Below are positions 47,036 through 56,941 of a stretch of 64,000 bases of DNA, in pieces (position 1 is the stretch's first letter; every line of letters begins with the position of its first letter). The stretch is taken from the NCBI RefSeq assembly GCF_022346925.1, contig NZ_JAKRNJ010000003.1, positions 62,001-126,000 of the forward strand, read 5' to 3'. A model generated the notes under the pieces. That model was not told the origin of the DNA. It ran no database searches and saw only the letters and a list, made by a program, of their open reading frames with translations. The DNA is from Microvirga sp. ACRRW. Its GTDB lineage: Bacteria; Pseudomonadota; Alphaproteobacteria; Rhizobiales; Beijerinckiaceae. The translations under genes were made by a program, and so were the position numbers.

Positions 47036-48061
47036 TTTCGGCGCCAGCAGGTCCGGCGTCGTGGCGGCTGCGTTGCGCTTGAGGTCGAACTGGCCGGTCT
47101 TGCGGAAGCGCACGAGATAGGACGGCACGATGGCCTCGATGGTGGTGGGCGTCACGCCCATGCCCTCGAGGGTGCGGCCCTCGGAGATGGCGGCCTGCGA
47201 GACCACGTTGTCGCTCTCGAGCAGCAGGGCCTGATCGCGGGTAGTGACGATCTCGTTCGGCAGGAGGCCGAGGGTGAGCTTGTCGAGGGCGCCCATAACC
47301 GTGCCCTGGAACCGGGCGACGGCGCTCGGCACGGGCAGGATGGCGCGCTTGCGCTCGGTGATCTCGCAGACGAGCTCCATCATCTCACGCATGGTGCGAA
47401 TCTCGGGGCCGCCGAGCTCATAGGTTCCGGGCTTCACCGCGCCGTCGACGGCGCGCACGATGGCCTGGGCCACATCGCCCGCATAGACCGGCTGGAAGCG
47501 GGTGTCGCAGCCCGGCAGCGGCAGCACAGGCAGCATGCGAGCGAGCGAGGCGAAGCGGTTGAAGGAATTGTCGCCCGGACCGAACAGGAGGGACGGGCGC
47601 AGGATGATCGCATCCGGGCGGACGCTGAGAAGGCCCGTCTCGCCGGCGGCCTTGGAGCGCGCATAGGCCGATTCGGAATTGGCATCGGCGCCGAGCGCCG
47701 AGACGTGAACCAGGGTGACGGCCTTCTTGGCGGCCTCGGCGATCAGGCGCGGGCCATCGGCATGCACCGCATCGAAGGTCTGGCGGCCGCCCTCCTGGAG
47801 GACGCCCACCAGGTTGATCACATGGTCCGCCTTCGCCACCGCCTGGGCAATGGAGGCCGGGTAGCGCAGGTTGGCCTGGATCGCATAAACCTGCCCGACC
47901 TTGCCCATGGGCAGGAAATAGGTGGGGTTCGGGTTGCGGGTGGCCACCAGTACGCGATAGCCGCGCTTGGCCAAAAGGCTCACCACGAAGCGGCCGAGAA
48001 AACCCGACCCGCCGAAGACCGTGACGGTCTGCTGTTCGGGTGTGCGAAGGGCGCCAATCAT
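46961..48061 (-). CDS. complex I NDUFA9-like NAD(P)-binding protein
   Basis: 366 residues from the ATG at 48061 (GGAGG 5 bases upstream); ATG and TTG codons a few residues earlier are in frame. Atypical short-chain dehydrogenase fold: VTVFGGSGFLGRFVVSLL, VHVSALGADANSESAYARSKAAGE, ILRPSLLFGPGDNSFNRF. Close to the bacterial homologue of the mitochondrial complex I 39-kDa subunit, presumably a structural or quinone-related role. The tail overlaps the CysZ-like gene by 75 bases. Confidence 0.92.
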   Translation of the reverse strand: MIGALRTPEQQTVTVFGGSGFLGRFVVSLLAKRGYRVLVATRNPNPTYFLPMGKVGQVYAIQANLRYPASIAQAVAKADHVINLVGVLQEGGRQTFDAVHADGPRLIAEAAKKAVTLVHVSALGADANSESAYARSKAAGETGLLSVRPDAIILRPSLLFGPGDNSFNRFASLARMLPVLPLPGCDTRFQPVYAGDVAQAIVRAVDGAVKPGTYELGGPEIRTMREMMELVCEITERKRAILPVPSAVARFQGTVMGALDKLTLGLLPNEIVTTRDQALLLESDNVVSQAAISEGRTLEGMGVTPTTIEAIVPSYLVRFRKTGQFDLKRNAAATTPDLLAPKSGGAASDFHPERASGPAVGQSSSH

Positions 48062-48214
48062 GAAAGCCTCCATATCCGCCAAGAGCCCACCGGGGCCTGC
48101 AAGGGAGCTTGCAAGGGGAGCTTGGGGGTTGAATTTGGAATGTCTCTAGTCAAACGCCGTTCCCGTGTGAAGGGGCGTGCGACCAAGAAAGCGCAGGAAC
48201 CGCATTTTCAGTGA

Positions 48215-48243
48215 TTGACGGAAAGCCTCAGGCACCGTAAACG
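48215..48243 (+). promoter_or_regulatory. putative tRNA-Leu promoter
   Basis: TTGACG (48215-48220), 17 bases, TAAACG (48238-48243); expected start about 14 bases before the mature tRNA. Confidence 0.5.
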
Positions 48244-48263
48244 AACCCTCGCCGAACAGGCAT

Positions 48264-48348
48264 GCCCAGGTGGCGGAATTGGTAGACGCACTGCTTTCAG
48301 GTAGCAGCGGGTAACACCGTGGAGGTTCGAGTCCTCTCCTGGGCACCA
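48264..48348 (+). tRNA. tRNA-Leu (anticodon CAG)
   Basis: 85 bases including encoded CCA (48346-48348). Acceptor GCCCAGG pairs with CCTGGGC; anticodon arm CTGCT-TTCAGGT-AGCAG gives CAG; long variable arm (class II); T-loop GGTTCGAGTCC. A 5-bp hairpin (48351-48363) follows directly and may end the transcript. Confidence 0.97.
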
Positions 48349-48400
48349 ATCACTTCTTAAGTGGTTGATCTGTAAGAATATCCAAAAATCGTAGATTTGA

Positions 48401-48424
48401 AGCTCTCGTAGGCTTGCGAGAGCT
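48401..48424. other. hairpin downstream of tRNA-Leu
   Basis: AGCTCTCG and CGAGAGCT arms with an 8-base loop, no T-run. The 197 bases between the tRNA and the cupin gene hold no gene that I can support. Confidence 0.55.
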
Positions 48425-48545
48425 GCAGGAACGTGTCCGGTTAGGGCGTCAAGGCTTTTGTTGCTTTGGCTTCTAGCGGCAGGGAAGTTGCGATCTGCTG
48501 GACGTTGGCTGTTCATGCGCGCGCTCGATCTCGCCGAGATTCTCC

Positions 48546-48944
48546 TCAAGCCAGATACTGCTCGTCGGTCACATGCTCCATCCAGTCGACAGCCTTGCCG
48601 TCGAGGGATTCCTGAATGGCGATATGCGTCATGGCGGTTGTCGGCGCGGCACCATGCCAATGCTTCTCGCCAGGCTCGAACCAGACCACGTCGCCCGGTC
48701 GGATGTCCTCGACCGGCCCACCTTCGCGCTGGACCCGACCACAGCCCGCCGTGACGATGAGGACCTGGCCGAGAGGGTGCGTATGCCATGCGGTACGGGC
48801 GCCGGGTTCGAACGTCACCGCATTGCCGGCGGCGCGCGCGGGAGGCTCGACGGGAAACAGCGGATCAATGCGCACGGTACCGGTGAACCAATCGGCAGGG
48901 CCCTTACCGGAGGGCAGTGAACCGCTTCGTGTGATCTTCATCAT
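48546..48944 (-). CDS. cupin-domain protein
   Basis: 132 residues, a single cupin barrel. First metal motif [16 protein letters not shown] (about 52-67), second PGEKHWHGA (about 91-99), so two or three His ligands are in place. Resembles small cupins linked to carboxymuconolactone decarboxylases or quercetinase-like enzymes. No partner gene is nearby; the function is not assignable. Confidence 0.9.
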   Translation of the reverse strand: MMKITRSGSLPSGKGPADWFTGTVRIDPLFPVEPPARAAGNAVTFEPGARTAWHTHPLGQVLIVTAGCGRVQREGGPVEDIRPGDVVWFEPGEKHWHGAAPTTAMTHIAIQESLDGKAVDWMEHVTDEQYLA

Positions 48945-49147
48945 CTCTCTCCTTCGCCGATCCGGACTTCACGAATGTACCCCAATCCTGGAAGGGCTGG
49001 AGCCCCATGCCTCGGAAAAAGAGGTACGGCAAAAATGACAAGCGCCTGTCTCAAACGATCAAGCACGTTGCCCTGACAGGTTTACAATGAATCTTTTCAT
49101 GGCATTCCGCCCGCGCCGCGCGCCGGGCATTGAAAGGGAGGGCCACG

Positions 49148-49933
49148 ATGAACAAAATTTTCCTGGTTCTCGGCATTCTCACCGCGGGCACGCTTCTGAT
49201 ACCGAGCGTTGCCGAGGCTCAACGTGGCGGTCGTGGTGGAGGTGGGTTCGGTGGCGGCGGTGGCTTCCGGGGAGGAGGAGGCGGTTTCGGTGGCGGTGGC
49301 ATCCGAGCAGGTGGAGGCAATTTTGGTGGCGGCGGCTTCCGAGGAGGGAATCTCGGCGGCGGCATGGGCGGCCAGAGGATGCTGATTCCCCCGGGCGGCA
49401 TGAGTGGCGGCGGCTTCCGTGGGCAGGCGATGGCCGCACGGCCGGTCGGCACGCCCCGCTTCAACCCTGGAGCTGGGGGGGTCCGTCAGGCCGCGATCAA
49501 TAACCCGGCCGGACGCTTCGACAATCGCATAGGCAATCGCGGCAACTGGCAAGGCGTGCGTCCCCCTCCGGGATCCTATCGCGGACGCTATCCTAATTAT
49601 GGCGGGCGTTACCCGTATTATGGCGGGCGCTATCCTTATTACCGGGGCAATTATCCGTATTATGGAAACTATTACGGCGGCTGGGGATTGGGCGCGGGCC
49701 TGGTTACAGGCAGCCTGATCGGCGCAGCGGCCACGTATCCCTACTACAACTATCCTTACGGCTATAACTATCCTTACGGCGCGTATCAGACGCCAGTTGC
49801 GTCAGCACTGGGCGGATATTGTGCGACCTCGGCGCGCGTCTGCGCGCTGACCCGTTCGGCGCCAATGGGAACAGGATGTTCGTGCAAAGTTTCGGGAGGT
49901 CGGGCTCGCGGCACAGTCGTGACGGGGAACTGA
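49148..49933 (+). CDS. secreted Gly/Tyr-rich protein with C-terminal Cys module
   Basis: 261 residues from the ATG at 49148 (GGGAGG 6 bases upstream). Signal peptide (1-24, cleavage after AEA). A Gly-rich region (about 26-95, GGGGFGGGGG-type), then Tyr/Gly/Arg repeats of the RYPYYGG type (about 140-180), then YPYGYNYPYGAY. The last 40 residues hold a conserved-looking module (GYCATSARVCALTRSAP then GTGCSCKV) with four cysteines, followed by GGRARGTVV; the same ending occurs on many rhizobial secreted proteins. A -10-like TACAAT is at 49083-49088. Confidence 0.85.
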   Translation: MNKIFLVLGILTAGTLLIPSVAEAQRGGRGGGGFGGGGGFRGGGGGFGGGGIRAGGGNFGGGGFRGGNLGGGMGGQRMLIPPGGMSGGGFRGQAMAARPVGTPRFNPGAGGVRQAAINNPAGRFDNRIGNRGNWQGVRPPPGSYRGRYPNYGGRYPYYGGRYPYYRGNYPYYGNYYGGWGLGAGLVTGSLIGAAATYPYYNYPYGYNYPYGAYQTPVASALGGYCATSARVCALTRSAPMGTGCSCKVSGGRARGTVVTGN

Positions 49934-49937
49934 TTTC

Positions 49938-49976
49938 GGAGCGATGACAGGTTTTAAGACCCGCTGACATCGCTCC
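49938..49976. other. intergenic hairpin between two secreted-protein genes
   Basis: GGAGCGATG (49938-49946) pairs with CATCGCTCC (49968-49976); 21-base loop, no T-run. It lies a few bases after the Gly/Tyr-rich gene. Confidence 0.5.
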
Positions 49977-50014
49977 TCCATGATTAGCTTCTCAAACTGA
50001 AACGGGAGTGACCG

Positions 50015-50458
50015 ATGCTCCAGGTCTCGAATTCGCTTAGAGGCGGTATGATCGCAATGGCCATGGCGCTCGTGTCGTTGCCTGCGGGACCGGCATGGGC
50101 CGCAACCGGAAACGTCCAAATCGAGATTGCCAAGGCAGGATTCATCGTCGGCGTGGGCGGCGGTCGCGGAACGCTTGTCTTCCAAGGACGTCGTTATCCC
50201 CTGAGCGTCGGCGGCTTGAGCCTCGGCGCGACGATTGGCGCATCGAAGGCGGATCTGGTTGGACGCGCTTATAATCTACGCCGTGCTTCCGACATTGCCG
50301 GTACTTATACGGCTGTCGGCGGAAGCGTCGCGTTAGGTGGCGGCGCAGCGGGCATCCGGCTGCAAAATGCGAGAGGCGTCGTGCTTGAATTGCGAGGCCG
50401 TACCGTCGGACTGGAATTCAACGCGAACGTGAGCGGAGTCGAGATCAGCCTGCGCTGA
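50015..50458 (+). CDS. small secreted beta-rich protein, unknown
   Basis: 147 residues. Signal peptide (1-about 29, cleavage after AWA). The mature part is glycine-rich and beta-like: FIVGVGGGRGTLVFQGRRYP, then GLSLGATIGASKADLVGRAYNL, RRASDIAGTYTAVGG. The pattern resembles DUF1134/EipA-type envelope proteins, but I am not certain. It starts about 80 bases after the preceding secreted-protein gene, on the same strand. Confidence 0.82.
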   Translation: MLQVSNSLRGGMIAMAMALVSLPAGPAWAATGNVQIEIAKAGFIVGVGGGRGTLVFQGRRYPLSVGGLSLGATIGASKADLVGRAYNLRRASDIAGTYTAVGGSVALGGGAAGIRLQNARGVVLELRGRTVGLEFNANVSGVEISLR

Positions 50459-50559
50459 GATGGGCTAGGCTTTTGGCAAGTGCGTAAGGCGGAGGTCGCT
50501 GGCATACCGTGCGGAGCCAACGAGTATGATCGCCTCCGCGCACGAAATGTTCAGTCCGT

Positions 50560-52002
50560 TCAGAAGTCGCGCTGAACGCGCAGGCGGCCTTCCCATGTGC
50601 TTTCCGATCCGGTTGCCCGGAAGAGGCCTGTCGCATCGCCGGATGCCGTCGTGACCGGAACGGCAACGCGCTCGCGCGGGTCCACCCTGATGTAAAGCGC
50701 TTCGACACCGATGAGAAAATCCTTCACCGGCGTCCAGATGACGTTGGCGCCGATGCGGTATTCGTCGAAGTCGACGAGTCCTGTGGTCGTTCCTGCCGTT
50801 CCCTCGGCGATCGTCAACGGTGTCGCGGGAATCGTGTATTGCGCGATTCCCGGCGCATCGAAGCGCATCCATGAACCGAAAACATTCGTTTGAATCGTCG
50901 ACGTCCAATTATGGTTGAGGCCGCCGGCAATGGAGTAGGCTTTGTTGTTCTTAAAGTCGCCGGTGAAGGGATCGACGAAAGCGTCCGTAATGGCCATGGC
51001 GAGTGACCCGGCACTGATGGACCCGTTGCTGATCGGACTTGCCTGTCCGGCGTTGAGATAGCCGATCGCTCCGTCCGTATAGGTGGCGGAGAACCATACC
51101 GCATCGCCTTCCCCGAGAGCGGGAACATTCGCATAGCCGAGAGCTGAAACGGCGAACCCGTATTCCGTGTCCGCAAAGGCCGGATTAGGCAAGCCGGTAA
51201 CGGGATTGATCACGGGAACGCTCACGCCGTCCACCGTCGTAAAGCCAGCCGAAGCATCGCGAATCTGATGCAGGGCGCCGGACAATTGCACTCCGCCCCA
51301 AGTGCCGGTGTAGCGGACATTCGCGACGACATCGGGGATGCGCTCGCCGGCATAGGTAGAGGCAATTGGCGCGAAGACCGGCGAGGTGCTGCCGACGCCG
51401 AACAGGGGGAAGTCGAGTTCGTTGTTGACCTGGCGCTGCGTGCCATCCTCGAGTGACAGGGTCGCCGAGAAGCCGTTGCCGAATGAGAAGGTGTAGGCCA
51501 GCAGATTGACTTCGGCATTGGCAGGGTCGTCAAAGCGCAAGTCGCCGAAATTCGGAGCCGGCAGGTTGGGATCGGTGAAGAACGAGACCGCGCGGCCCGC
51601 GGTCAACCCACCGAACTGAACATAGGCCTGAGCGATGTTGGGGGTCGTTGAGCTGAAACCGTAAGCCCCGGTATTACGGGTCATCTCCATACGGATATAG
51701 GTGCGGAGCAATCCGTAAGCGGTTGGAGTCCGCGCATCCAGATTGATGCGGCCACGGGCTCGAAAACCTATTGAGTCCTGGGTCCGGTCGACAGGCTCGA
51801 CATACAGATATTCAGCGCGGACACGCCCGCTGACACGCAGGCATGTGTCGGTTCCCGGGACATAAAAAAAGCCTGTTCCATAAGTGGAACAGACCCGGAC
51901 ATATTCGACGGGAGCTGCGGTTTTCGCCGGGAGATCAGCGGCCTGCGCTCCGCCGGTGACGATCGCCGCGCATCCAAGCAGCAGGGTTCGGACAGACGCC
52001 AT
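50560..52002 (-). CDS. alphaproteobacterial porin (Porin_2 family)
   Basis: 480 residues from the ATG at 52002, GGAG 8 bases upstream. Signal peptide (1-21, cleavage after AQA), then the family opening VEYVRVCSTYGTGFFYVPGTDTCLRVSGRVRAEY in pieces, which carries two cysteines. A 16-strand barrel is expected; the C-terminus ends ESTWEGRLRVQRDF with terminal Phe for BAM recognition. Outer-membrane diffusion channel like Omp2a/b. Confidence 0.95.
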   Translation of the reverse strand: MASVRTLLLGCAAIVTGGAQAADLPAKTAAPVEYVRVCSTYGTGFFYVPGTDTCLRVSGRVRAEYLYVEPVDRTQDSIGFRARGRINLDARTPTAYGLLRTYIRMEMTRNTGAYGFSSTTPNIAQAYVQFGGLTAGRAVSFFTDPNLPAPNFGDLRFDDPANAEVNLLAYTFSFGNGFSATLSLEDGTQRQVNNELDFPLFGVGSTSPVFAPIASTYAGERIPDVVANVRYTGTWGGVQLSGALHQIRDASAGFTTVDGVSVPVINPVTGLPNPAFADTEYGFAVSALGYANVPALGEGDAVWFSATYTDGAIGYLNAGQASPISNGSISAGSLAMAITDAFVDPFTGDFKNNKAYSIAGGLNHNWTSTIQTNVFGSWMRFDAPGIAQYTIPATPLTIAEGTAGTTTGLVDFDEYRIGANVIWTPVKDFLIGVEALYIRVDPRERVAVPVTTASGDATGLFRATGSESTWEGRLRVQRDF

Positions 52003-52041
52003 GGTACAAACTCCAAGACAAAGCCCAGCCGTATCAATGAA

Positions 52042-52071
52042 ATATTGTGCAGACAGAAGTTTAGCCGTCAA
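52042..52071 (-). promoter_or_regulatory. putative porin promoter
   Basis: Minus strand TTGACG (complement of 52066-52071), 18 bases, CAATAT (complement of 52042-52047). The -10 is weak. A small dyad CGTAAATTACG is at 52102-52112. Confidence 0.35.
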
Positions 52072-52162
52072 GAAGACTTTGAGTGACGGTTCCTAACGCT
52101 GCGTAAATTACGTTCGGTGTTGCCGAGCTGCATCAAGGCATCAGGCGGGGGCGATGCTTCAA

Positions 52163-53731
52163 TCAGCTCAGGAGAACTTGGACGGCAATGATCTTGACGA
52201 TGGTCATGCTCGGAAAGCAGATCGCGTAGCCGATATCCGTCCGCTCGGTGGGCGCCAATCGCCCGGCTGCAACGACGATTGCAGGATTACCCGTCGAGCC
52301 CGCGCAAACACCGAGCAGATCGTCGAAGGGAATGCGCAGCAAATATCCGACCACCAGAACGATCAGCACGAGAGTGAGCAGTACCGCTGCGCCACCGAGA
52401 AGGATCTGAATCCCGTTCGTGGCGACGGTCTGGACGAATGGACCTCCGGCGCCCATGGCGACCGAGCCGATGAACACCGACAGGCCGAGGTTTCTCAAAA
52501 CCAGATTGGCGACGACCGGTATCCTCCAGCCCAAAGGCCCGGTGCGGCCGAGCCAACCGAGGATCAGGGCCATGACGAGCGGACCGCCTGCAACACCGAG
52601 ACTGAAGGTGCCGCCTCCCGGCAACGGCACGGGGATCATGCCGAGGAGAAGGCCAAGCGCGATTCCAACACCGATGGAGACGAAGGACAACTCGGCATTG
52701 CCCTTGATGCTGTCTCCGAAATGGCGGTGCACGTCGGCTTTGCGGCTGGAGGGTACGGCGGCCACAAGCTGGTCACCGAACTCGATCGCCAGATCGGGCG
52801 ATGCGAAAATATCGACGTCGCCCCGGCGGATATGCGAAATGACGACGGGAAAGTCGGGGAGCGGTATCTCGCGTATGGTCTTGCCGACGAACGTTGCTTT
52901 CGAAACGTAGACGCGCACGACATCGTAATTGGCGCGGTCGCGGCTGATGCGCCCTGGATCCTCGCGTCCCATGGCGACCTTTGCCTGCTCGATGCTCGTG
53001 GGGCTGCCGACCAGCAGCAGGCCGTCACCTTCATGCAGCCTCGTTTCAGCAGCGGGCGGCGCATTCACGTGATGCTGGCGAACCGCGACGATCTTGATGT
53101 CCGCCGGTAGGATGGCGGATATATCTTCAACCGTCCGGTCCTCGCATGTCGATTCCAGGGTGAGTTCCGCGACCCGCACATTCTGTGAAGGCGCCTTGAA
53201 GACGGGTTTGACCCAGGCCGCCATGATCGTCATCAGGACGATCGGACCGATCACCCCGAAAGGATAAGACACCGAGTAGCCGATGGCCGGATCCTGATTG
53301 CCTGCCGCTGCCAGCGCCGCCTGGAGTGTCGGCGTGCTCGTGCCTGAACCTGCGAACAATCCGGCTGCCGTCGCCATCGAGATGCCGAGGGGCGAGGCAA
53401 GCAACATCGCGACGAGGAGTGAGGCGACCACGGCAACAGTCGCGAGCGCAATATACTTGATGCCGGGTCCGCGCAGGCTCGCAAAGAATTGCGGCCCATA
53501 CTGAATGCCGACGCCGTAGACGAACATCACGAGGCCGAGCGTGCCGACCAGGCCGGGAGGTGCTGCTTTGGGAGCGATTGCGCCGATGATGAGTCCGGTG
53601 AACAGCACCGCGCCGGCACCGAAGGAAACACCCGCAATCGAGATCTGCCCGATGGCATAGCCGGTGGCGATGGCGAGAAAAAGCGCCAGCAAAGGCGAGG
53701 CTTCAAGCAATGAGCGAATGACATCGAGCAT
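52163..53731 (-). CDS. AspT/YidE-type transporter with RCK_C domains
   Basis: 522 residues. Two blocks of about five membrane spans each (about 10-180 and 355-520) flank a soluble part with two TrkA-C/RCK_C domains (about 195-350: LPADIKIVAVRQHHVNAPPA; FPVVISHIRRGDVDIF). Conserved FAGSGTSTPTLQAALAAAG and CAGSTGNPAIVVAAGR helical-hairpin motifs are typical of the aspartate:alanine exchanger family. Last gene of the sdaA-pflB-pflA operon, 9 bases after pflA. The substrate may be an amino or organic acid; not determined. Confidence 0.9.
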   Translation of the reverse strand: MLDVIRSLLEASPLLALFLAIATGYAIGQISIAGVSFGAGAVLFTGLIIGAIAPKAAPPGLVGTLGLVMFVYGVGIQYGPQFFASLRGPGIKYIALATVAVVASLLVAMLLASPLGISMATAAGLFAGSGTSTPTLQAALAAAGNQDPAIGYSVSYPFGVIGPIVLMTIMAAWVKPVFKAPSQNVRVAELTLESTCEDRTVEDISAILPADIKIVAVRQHHVNAPPAAETRLHEGDGLLLVGSPTSIEQAKVAMGREDPGRISRDRANYDVVRVYVSKATFVGKTIREIPLPDFPVVISHIRRGDVDIFASPDLAIEFGDQLVAAVPSSRKADVHRHFGDSIKGNAELSFVSIGVGIALGLLLGMIPVPLPGGGTFSLGVAGGPLVMALILGWLGRTGPLGWRIPVVANLVLRNLGLSVFIGSVAMGAGGPFVQTVATNGIQILLGGAAVLLTLVLIVLVVGYLLRIPFDDLLGVCAGSTGNPAIVVAAGRLAPTERTDIGYAICFPSMTIVKIIAVQVLLS

Positions 53732-53740
53732 CGACTTTTC

Positions 53741-54580
53741 TCATCTTGCGCGGCAACCCGCCTCACGAAATTGCCCGAGCACGCGCGCCACGAGGTCAGG
53801 TGACGGAGGCTGCGTATCGGAAAGCTCGTAATTCAGGCCCATCGCCTTCCACTTGAAGGTGCCCATCTGGTGAAACGGAAGGACCTCGACCCATTCCACA
53901 TTGCGCATCGGCGCGACGAACCGGGCGATGCCTTCGACATTGGCGGGATCATCGGTCAGGCCCGGGACAAGAACGAACCGCACCCAGACCGGCTTGCCGA
54001 GAGCAGCCAGCCGCTCCGCGAATTCGATGGTGGGGCGGATGTCCTGTCCTACGGTCCGGCGGTAGGTGTCCGGGTCCCAAGATTTGATGTCGAGCAGGAC
54101 GAGATCGACCTGGCGCAGATAATCGTCATCGGCCCGCGCGCCGAGAAAGCCCGATGTATCCAAAGCCGTGTGAAGGCCCATTTCCTTGGCAGCAGCGAAA
54201 AGCCGCTTGGTGAAATGCATCTGAACCAGCGGCTCTCCGCCCGATATGGTCAGCCCACCACCCATGGCGCGCAGCGGCGCGGCATAAGCCTGAAGCGCGG
54301 TTCTGGCACGTTCGAACGAGACACGGGTGCCGTCCTTCAGGTGCCATGTGTCCGGGTTGTGACAGTACAAGCATCGCAGCAGGCAGCCGCTCATGAACAC
54401 CACGACCCGGATACCAGGGCCGTCGAGGGTGGAACCGGTCTCATAGGAATGGATCCAACCAAAATCGCCCCGGGGATCGTTGAAGGTGGCCGTTTCAGGC
54501 GCATCGGGGGATCGCGCCTGTTGCAGGTCGTAACGGCTATGGGCCCAGGGCTCGTCGGCCATAGTCTCAACCATCTCCAT
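53741..54580 (-). CDS. pflA: pyruvate formate-lyase activating enzyme
   Basis: 279 residues. Radical-SAM enzyme that installs the glycyl radical on PflB. Cluster motif CxxxCxxC: Cys66, Cys70, Cys73 ([16 protein letters not shown]). [13 protein letters not shown] follows. The N-terminal 35 residues are longer than in E. coli PflA. ATG at 54580 overlaps the pflB stop by 14 bases; an ATG at 54562 is possible. Confidence 0.95.
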   Translation of the reverse strand: MEMVETMADEPWAHSRYDLQQARSPDAPETATFNDPRGDFGWIHSYETGSTLDGPGIRVVVFMSGCLLRCLYCHNPDTWHLKDGTRVSFERARTALQAYAAPLRAMGGGLTISGGEPLVQMHFTKRLFAAAKEMGLHTALDTSGFLGARADDDYLRQVDLVLLDIKSWDPDTYRRTVGQDIRPTIEFAERLAALGKPVWVRFVLVPGLTDDPANVEGIARFVAPMRNVEWVEVLPFHQMGTFKWKAMGLNYELSDTQPPSPDLVARVLGQFREAGCRAR

Positions 54581-56876
54581 GGAACGTCCGGCTGATGACG
54601 TCCATCTGCTGCTCCCGGGTAAGACGCACGAAGTTGACCGCGTAACCGGAAACGCGGATCGTCAGCTGCGGATACTTGTCCGGATGCTCCATCGCGTCGA
54701 GAAGCGTGTCGCGATTGAGGACATTGAGGTTCATGTGGAACCCGCCTTGCCCGCAATAGGTATCGAGCACCTTCACGGCCTGCTTGATCTTCTCGCCCTG
54801 GTCCAGCCGATTGAGGCTCGGCGTGACAGAGACCGTGTAGCTGATGCCGTCCTGCGCATCCGCGTAGGGCAACTTTGCCACCGACAGGCATGACGCGAGC
54901 CATCCGTGGCTGTCACGGCCATGCATCGGGTTGGCGCCGGGAGCGAAGGGCTCACCGGCCTTACGGCCGTCCGGCGTGTTGCCCGTATGCTTGCCGTAGA
55001 CGACATTGCTCGTGATCGTCAGCACCGATTGCGTATGAACGGCATTCCGATAGGTCGGATGCTTGCGGATCTTGCTCATGAAGGTCGAGACGAGCCCGGC
55101 TGCGATTATATCGACGCGATCGTCGTTGTTGCCGTATTTCGGGAAATCGCCCGTGATCTCGTAATCGACGATCAGCCCATCCTCGCGCCGCACGGGTTTG
55201 ACCCGCGCATGCTTGATGGCCGACAGGCTGTCCGCCACCACCGAGAGACCGGCAATGCCGAACGCCATCGTGCGCAGGATCTGCTGGTCGTGCAGGGCCA
55301 TTTCCAGGCGCTCGTAGTAATATTTGTCATGCATGTAGTGGATGCAGTTCATGGAATGGACATAGGTCTTCGCCAGCCATTCCATCATCACATCGAACTT
55401 CGCTCTGACATCGTCATAATCGAGAACGTCGCCGGAAACGGGGGAGGCTGCTGGGCCGACCTGATCGCCGCTCACCTCGTCGCGTCCGCCGTTGATGGCG
55501 TAGAGGAGACATTTGGCGAGATTCACGCGCGCGCCGAAGAATTGCATCTGGTTTCCGATGCGCATGGCCGAGACGCAGCAGGCAATGCCGTAATCGTCGC
55601 CCCAATAGGGACGCATGAGATCGTCGTTCTCGTATTGGATGGACGATGTCTCGGCCGAGATCTTGATGCAGAAACGCTTGAAGGGCTCCGGCAGCTGTTT
55701 CGACCACAGCACCGTCATGTTGGGCTCCGGCGCCGGGCCGAGATTGGTCAGCGTATGCAGCATCCGGAAGCTCGTTCGGGTCACCAGCGGACGTCCGTTG
55801 AGATCCATGCCGCCGACGCATTCGGTGGCCCAATAGGGATCGCCCGAGAACAGGGCGTCGTAATCGGGCGTGCGCAGGAAGCGGACGATGCGCAGCTTCT
55901 GGACGAGCTGGTCGATGAGTTCCTGGGCGCTGGCCTCATCGAGGGCGCCGCTCTTCAGGTCGCGTTCGATATAGATGTCGAGGAAGGACGAGATGCGGCC
56001 GATGGACATGGCCGCGCCGTTGGCTTCCTTGATCGCTCCGAGATAGCCGAAATAAGTCCATTGCACGGCTTCGCGCGCGTCAGCCGCCGGGCGTGTGATG
56101 TCGAAGCCATAGTTCTTCGCCATCTCCGCCAGATCGTCCAGCGCTCGCATTTGCTCAGCCAATTCCTCGCGCTCGCGAATGACGTCGTCCGTCGGCCATT
56201 TGGCGTCGAGCAGCGCCCGTTCGGCGCGCTTGGCTGCAAGCAATTTGTCCGTGCCGTACAAGGCCACTCGGCGATAATCGCCGATGATCCGGCCGCGCCC
56301 GTAGGAATCGGGCAGGCCGGTGATGATGTGACTGCGCCGGCAGGCCATGATTTCCGGCGTATAGGCATCGAAGACGCCGTCATTATGCGTCTTGCGATAT
56401 TTGGTGAAGGTCTCGTGCACGATCGGGTCGGGCTCGAAACCCGCCGCCTTCAGCCCAGCCTCGACCATGCGCAAGCCGCCATAGGGCATGATCGCACGCC
56501 GGAATGGCGCATCGGTCTGCAATCCGACGATCACTTCGTTGTCGCGGTCGATATAACCCGGCTTGTGAGCCGTCATGGAGGAGGGCGTCTTGGCGTCCAC
56601 GTCCAAAACGCCCTTGCGGATTTCCTCCTTGAAGTAAGGCTGAAGCTTCGCCCAGACGGCTTTCGTGCGCTCCGTAGGGCCGGACAGAAAGGCTTCGTCT
56701 CCGTCATAGGGCGTGACGTTCCGCTGGATGAAGTCGCGAACGTCGACAGCGTTCTGCCATCGGCCCGGCGTGAAGCCTTCCCATTCATTGATCGAGACCT
56801 CAGGCTCGGAAGAGCTCGAGTGGAGATGCCTCGCCATATCAGCGGGCTTTGGAGATACACGGACTTCATCTGGCAT
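54567..56876 (-). CDS. pflB: formate C-acetyltransferase (pyruvate formate-lyase)
   Basis: 769 residues, close to E. coli PflB (760). Splits pyruvate with CoA to acetyl-CoA and formate; oxygen-sensitive. Active-site pair Cys433-Cys434 ([12 protein letters not shown]) and radical Gly744 (RVSGYAVNF) are intact, so it should be functional. An N-terminal extension of about 25 residues is disordered. It follows the serine dehydratase gene by 65 bases on the same strand and is followed by pflA. Confidence 0.97.
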   Translation of the reverse strand: MPDEVRVSPKPADMARHLHSSSSEPEVSINEWEGFTPGRWQNAVDVRDFIQRNVTPYDGDEAFLSGPTERTKAVWAKLQPYFKEEIRKGVLDVDAKTPSSMTAHKPGYIDRDNEVIVGLQTDAPFRRAIMPYGGLRMVEAGLKAAGFEPDPIVHETFTKYRKTHNDGVFDAYTPEIMACRRSHIITGLPDSYGRGRIIGDYRRVALYGTDKLLAAKRAERALLDAKWPTDDVIREREELAEQMRALDDLAEMAKNYGFDITRPAADAREAVQWTYFGYLGAIKEANGAAMSIGRISSFLDIYIERDLKSGALDEASAQELIDQLVQKLRIVRFLRTPDYDALFSGDPYWATECVGGMDLNGRPLVTRTSFRMLHTLTNLGPAPEPNMTVLWSKQLPEPFKRFCIKISAETSSIQYENDDLMRPYWGDDYGIACCVSAMRIGNQMQFFGARVNLAKCLLYAINGGRDEVSGDQVGPAASPVSGDVLDYDDVRAKFDVMMEWLAKTYVHSMNCIHYMHDKYYYERLEMALHDQQILRTMAFGIAGLSVVADSLSAIKHARVKPVRREDGLIVDYEITGDFPKYGNNDDRVDIIAAGLVSTFMSKIRKHPTYRNAVHTQSVLTITSNVVYGKHTGNTPDGRKAGEPFAPGANPMHGRDSHGWLASCLSVAKLPYADAQDGISYTVSVTPSLNRLDQGEKIKQAVKVLDTYCGQGGFHMNLNVLNRDTLLDAMEHPDKYPQLTIRVSGYAVNFVRLTREQQMDVISRTFHGDG

Positions 56877-56941
56877 GACGGCTTCCTCCCACGATGCTTA
56901 TGGGGTCTTCACTCATGCATTCTCAGTCACCGCCGGAGCAC

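Noticed and set aside
48349..48545. Integration (att) site after tRNA-Leu
   Set aside because: No integrase gene and no second copy of the tRNA 3' end in the window.
48146..48789. Minus-strand reading frames across tRNA-Leu, giving peptides such as GEDSNLHGVTRCYL and RRGLEPPRCYPLLP
   Set aside because: These are the familiar false translations of the antisense strand of a leucine tRNA; the tRNA is clear on the plus strand.
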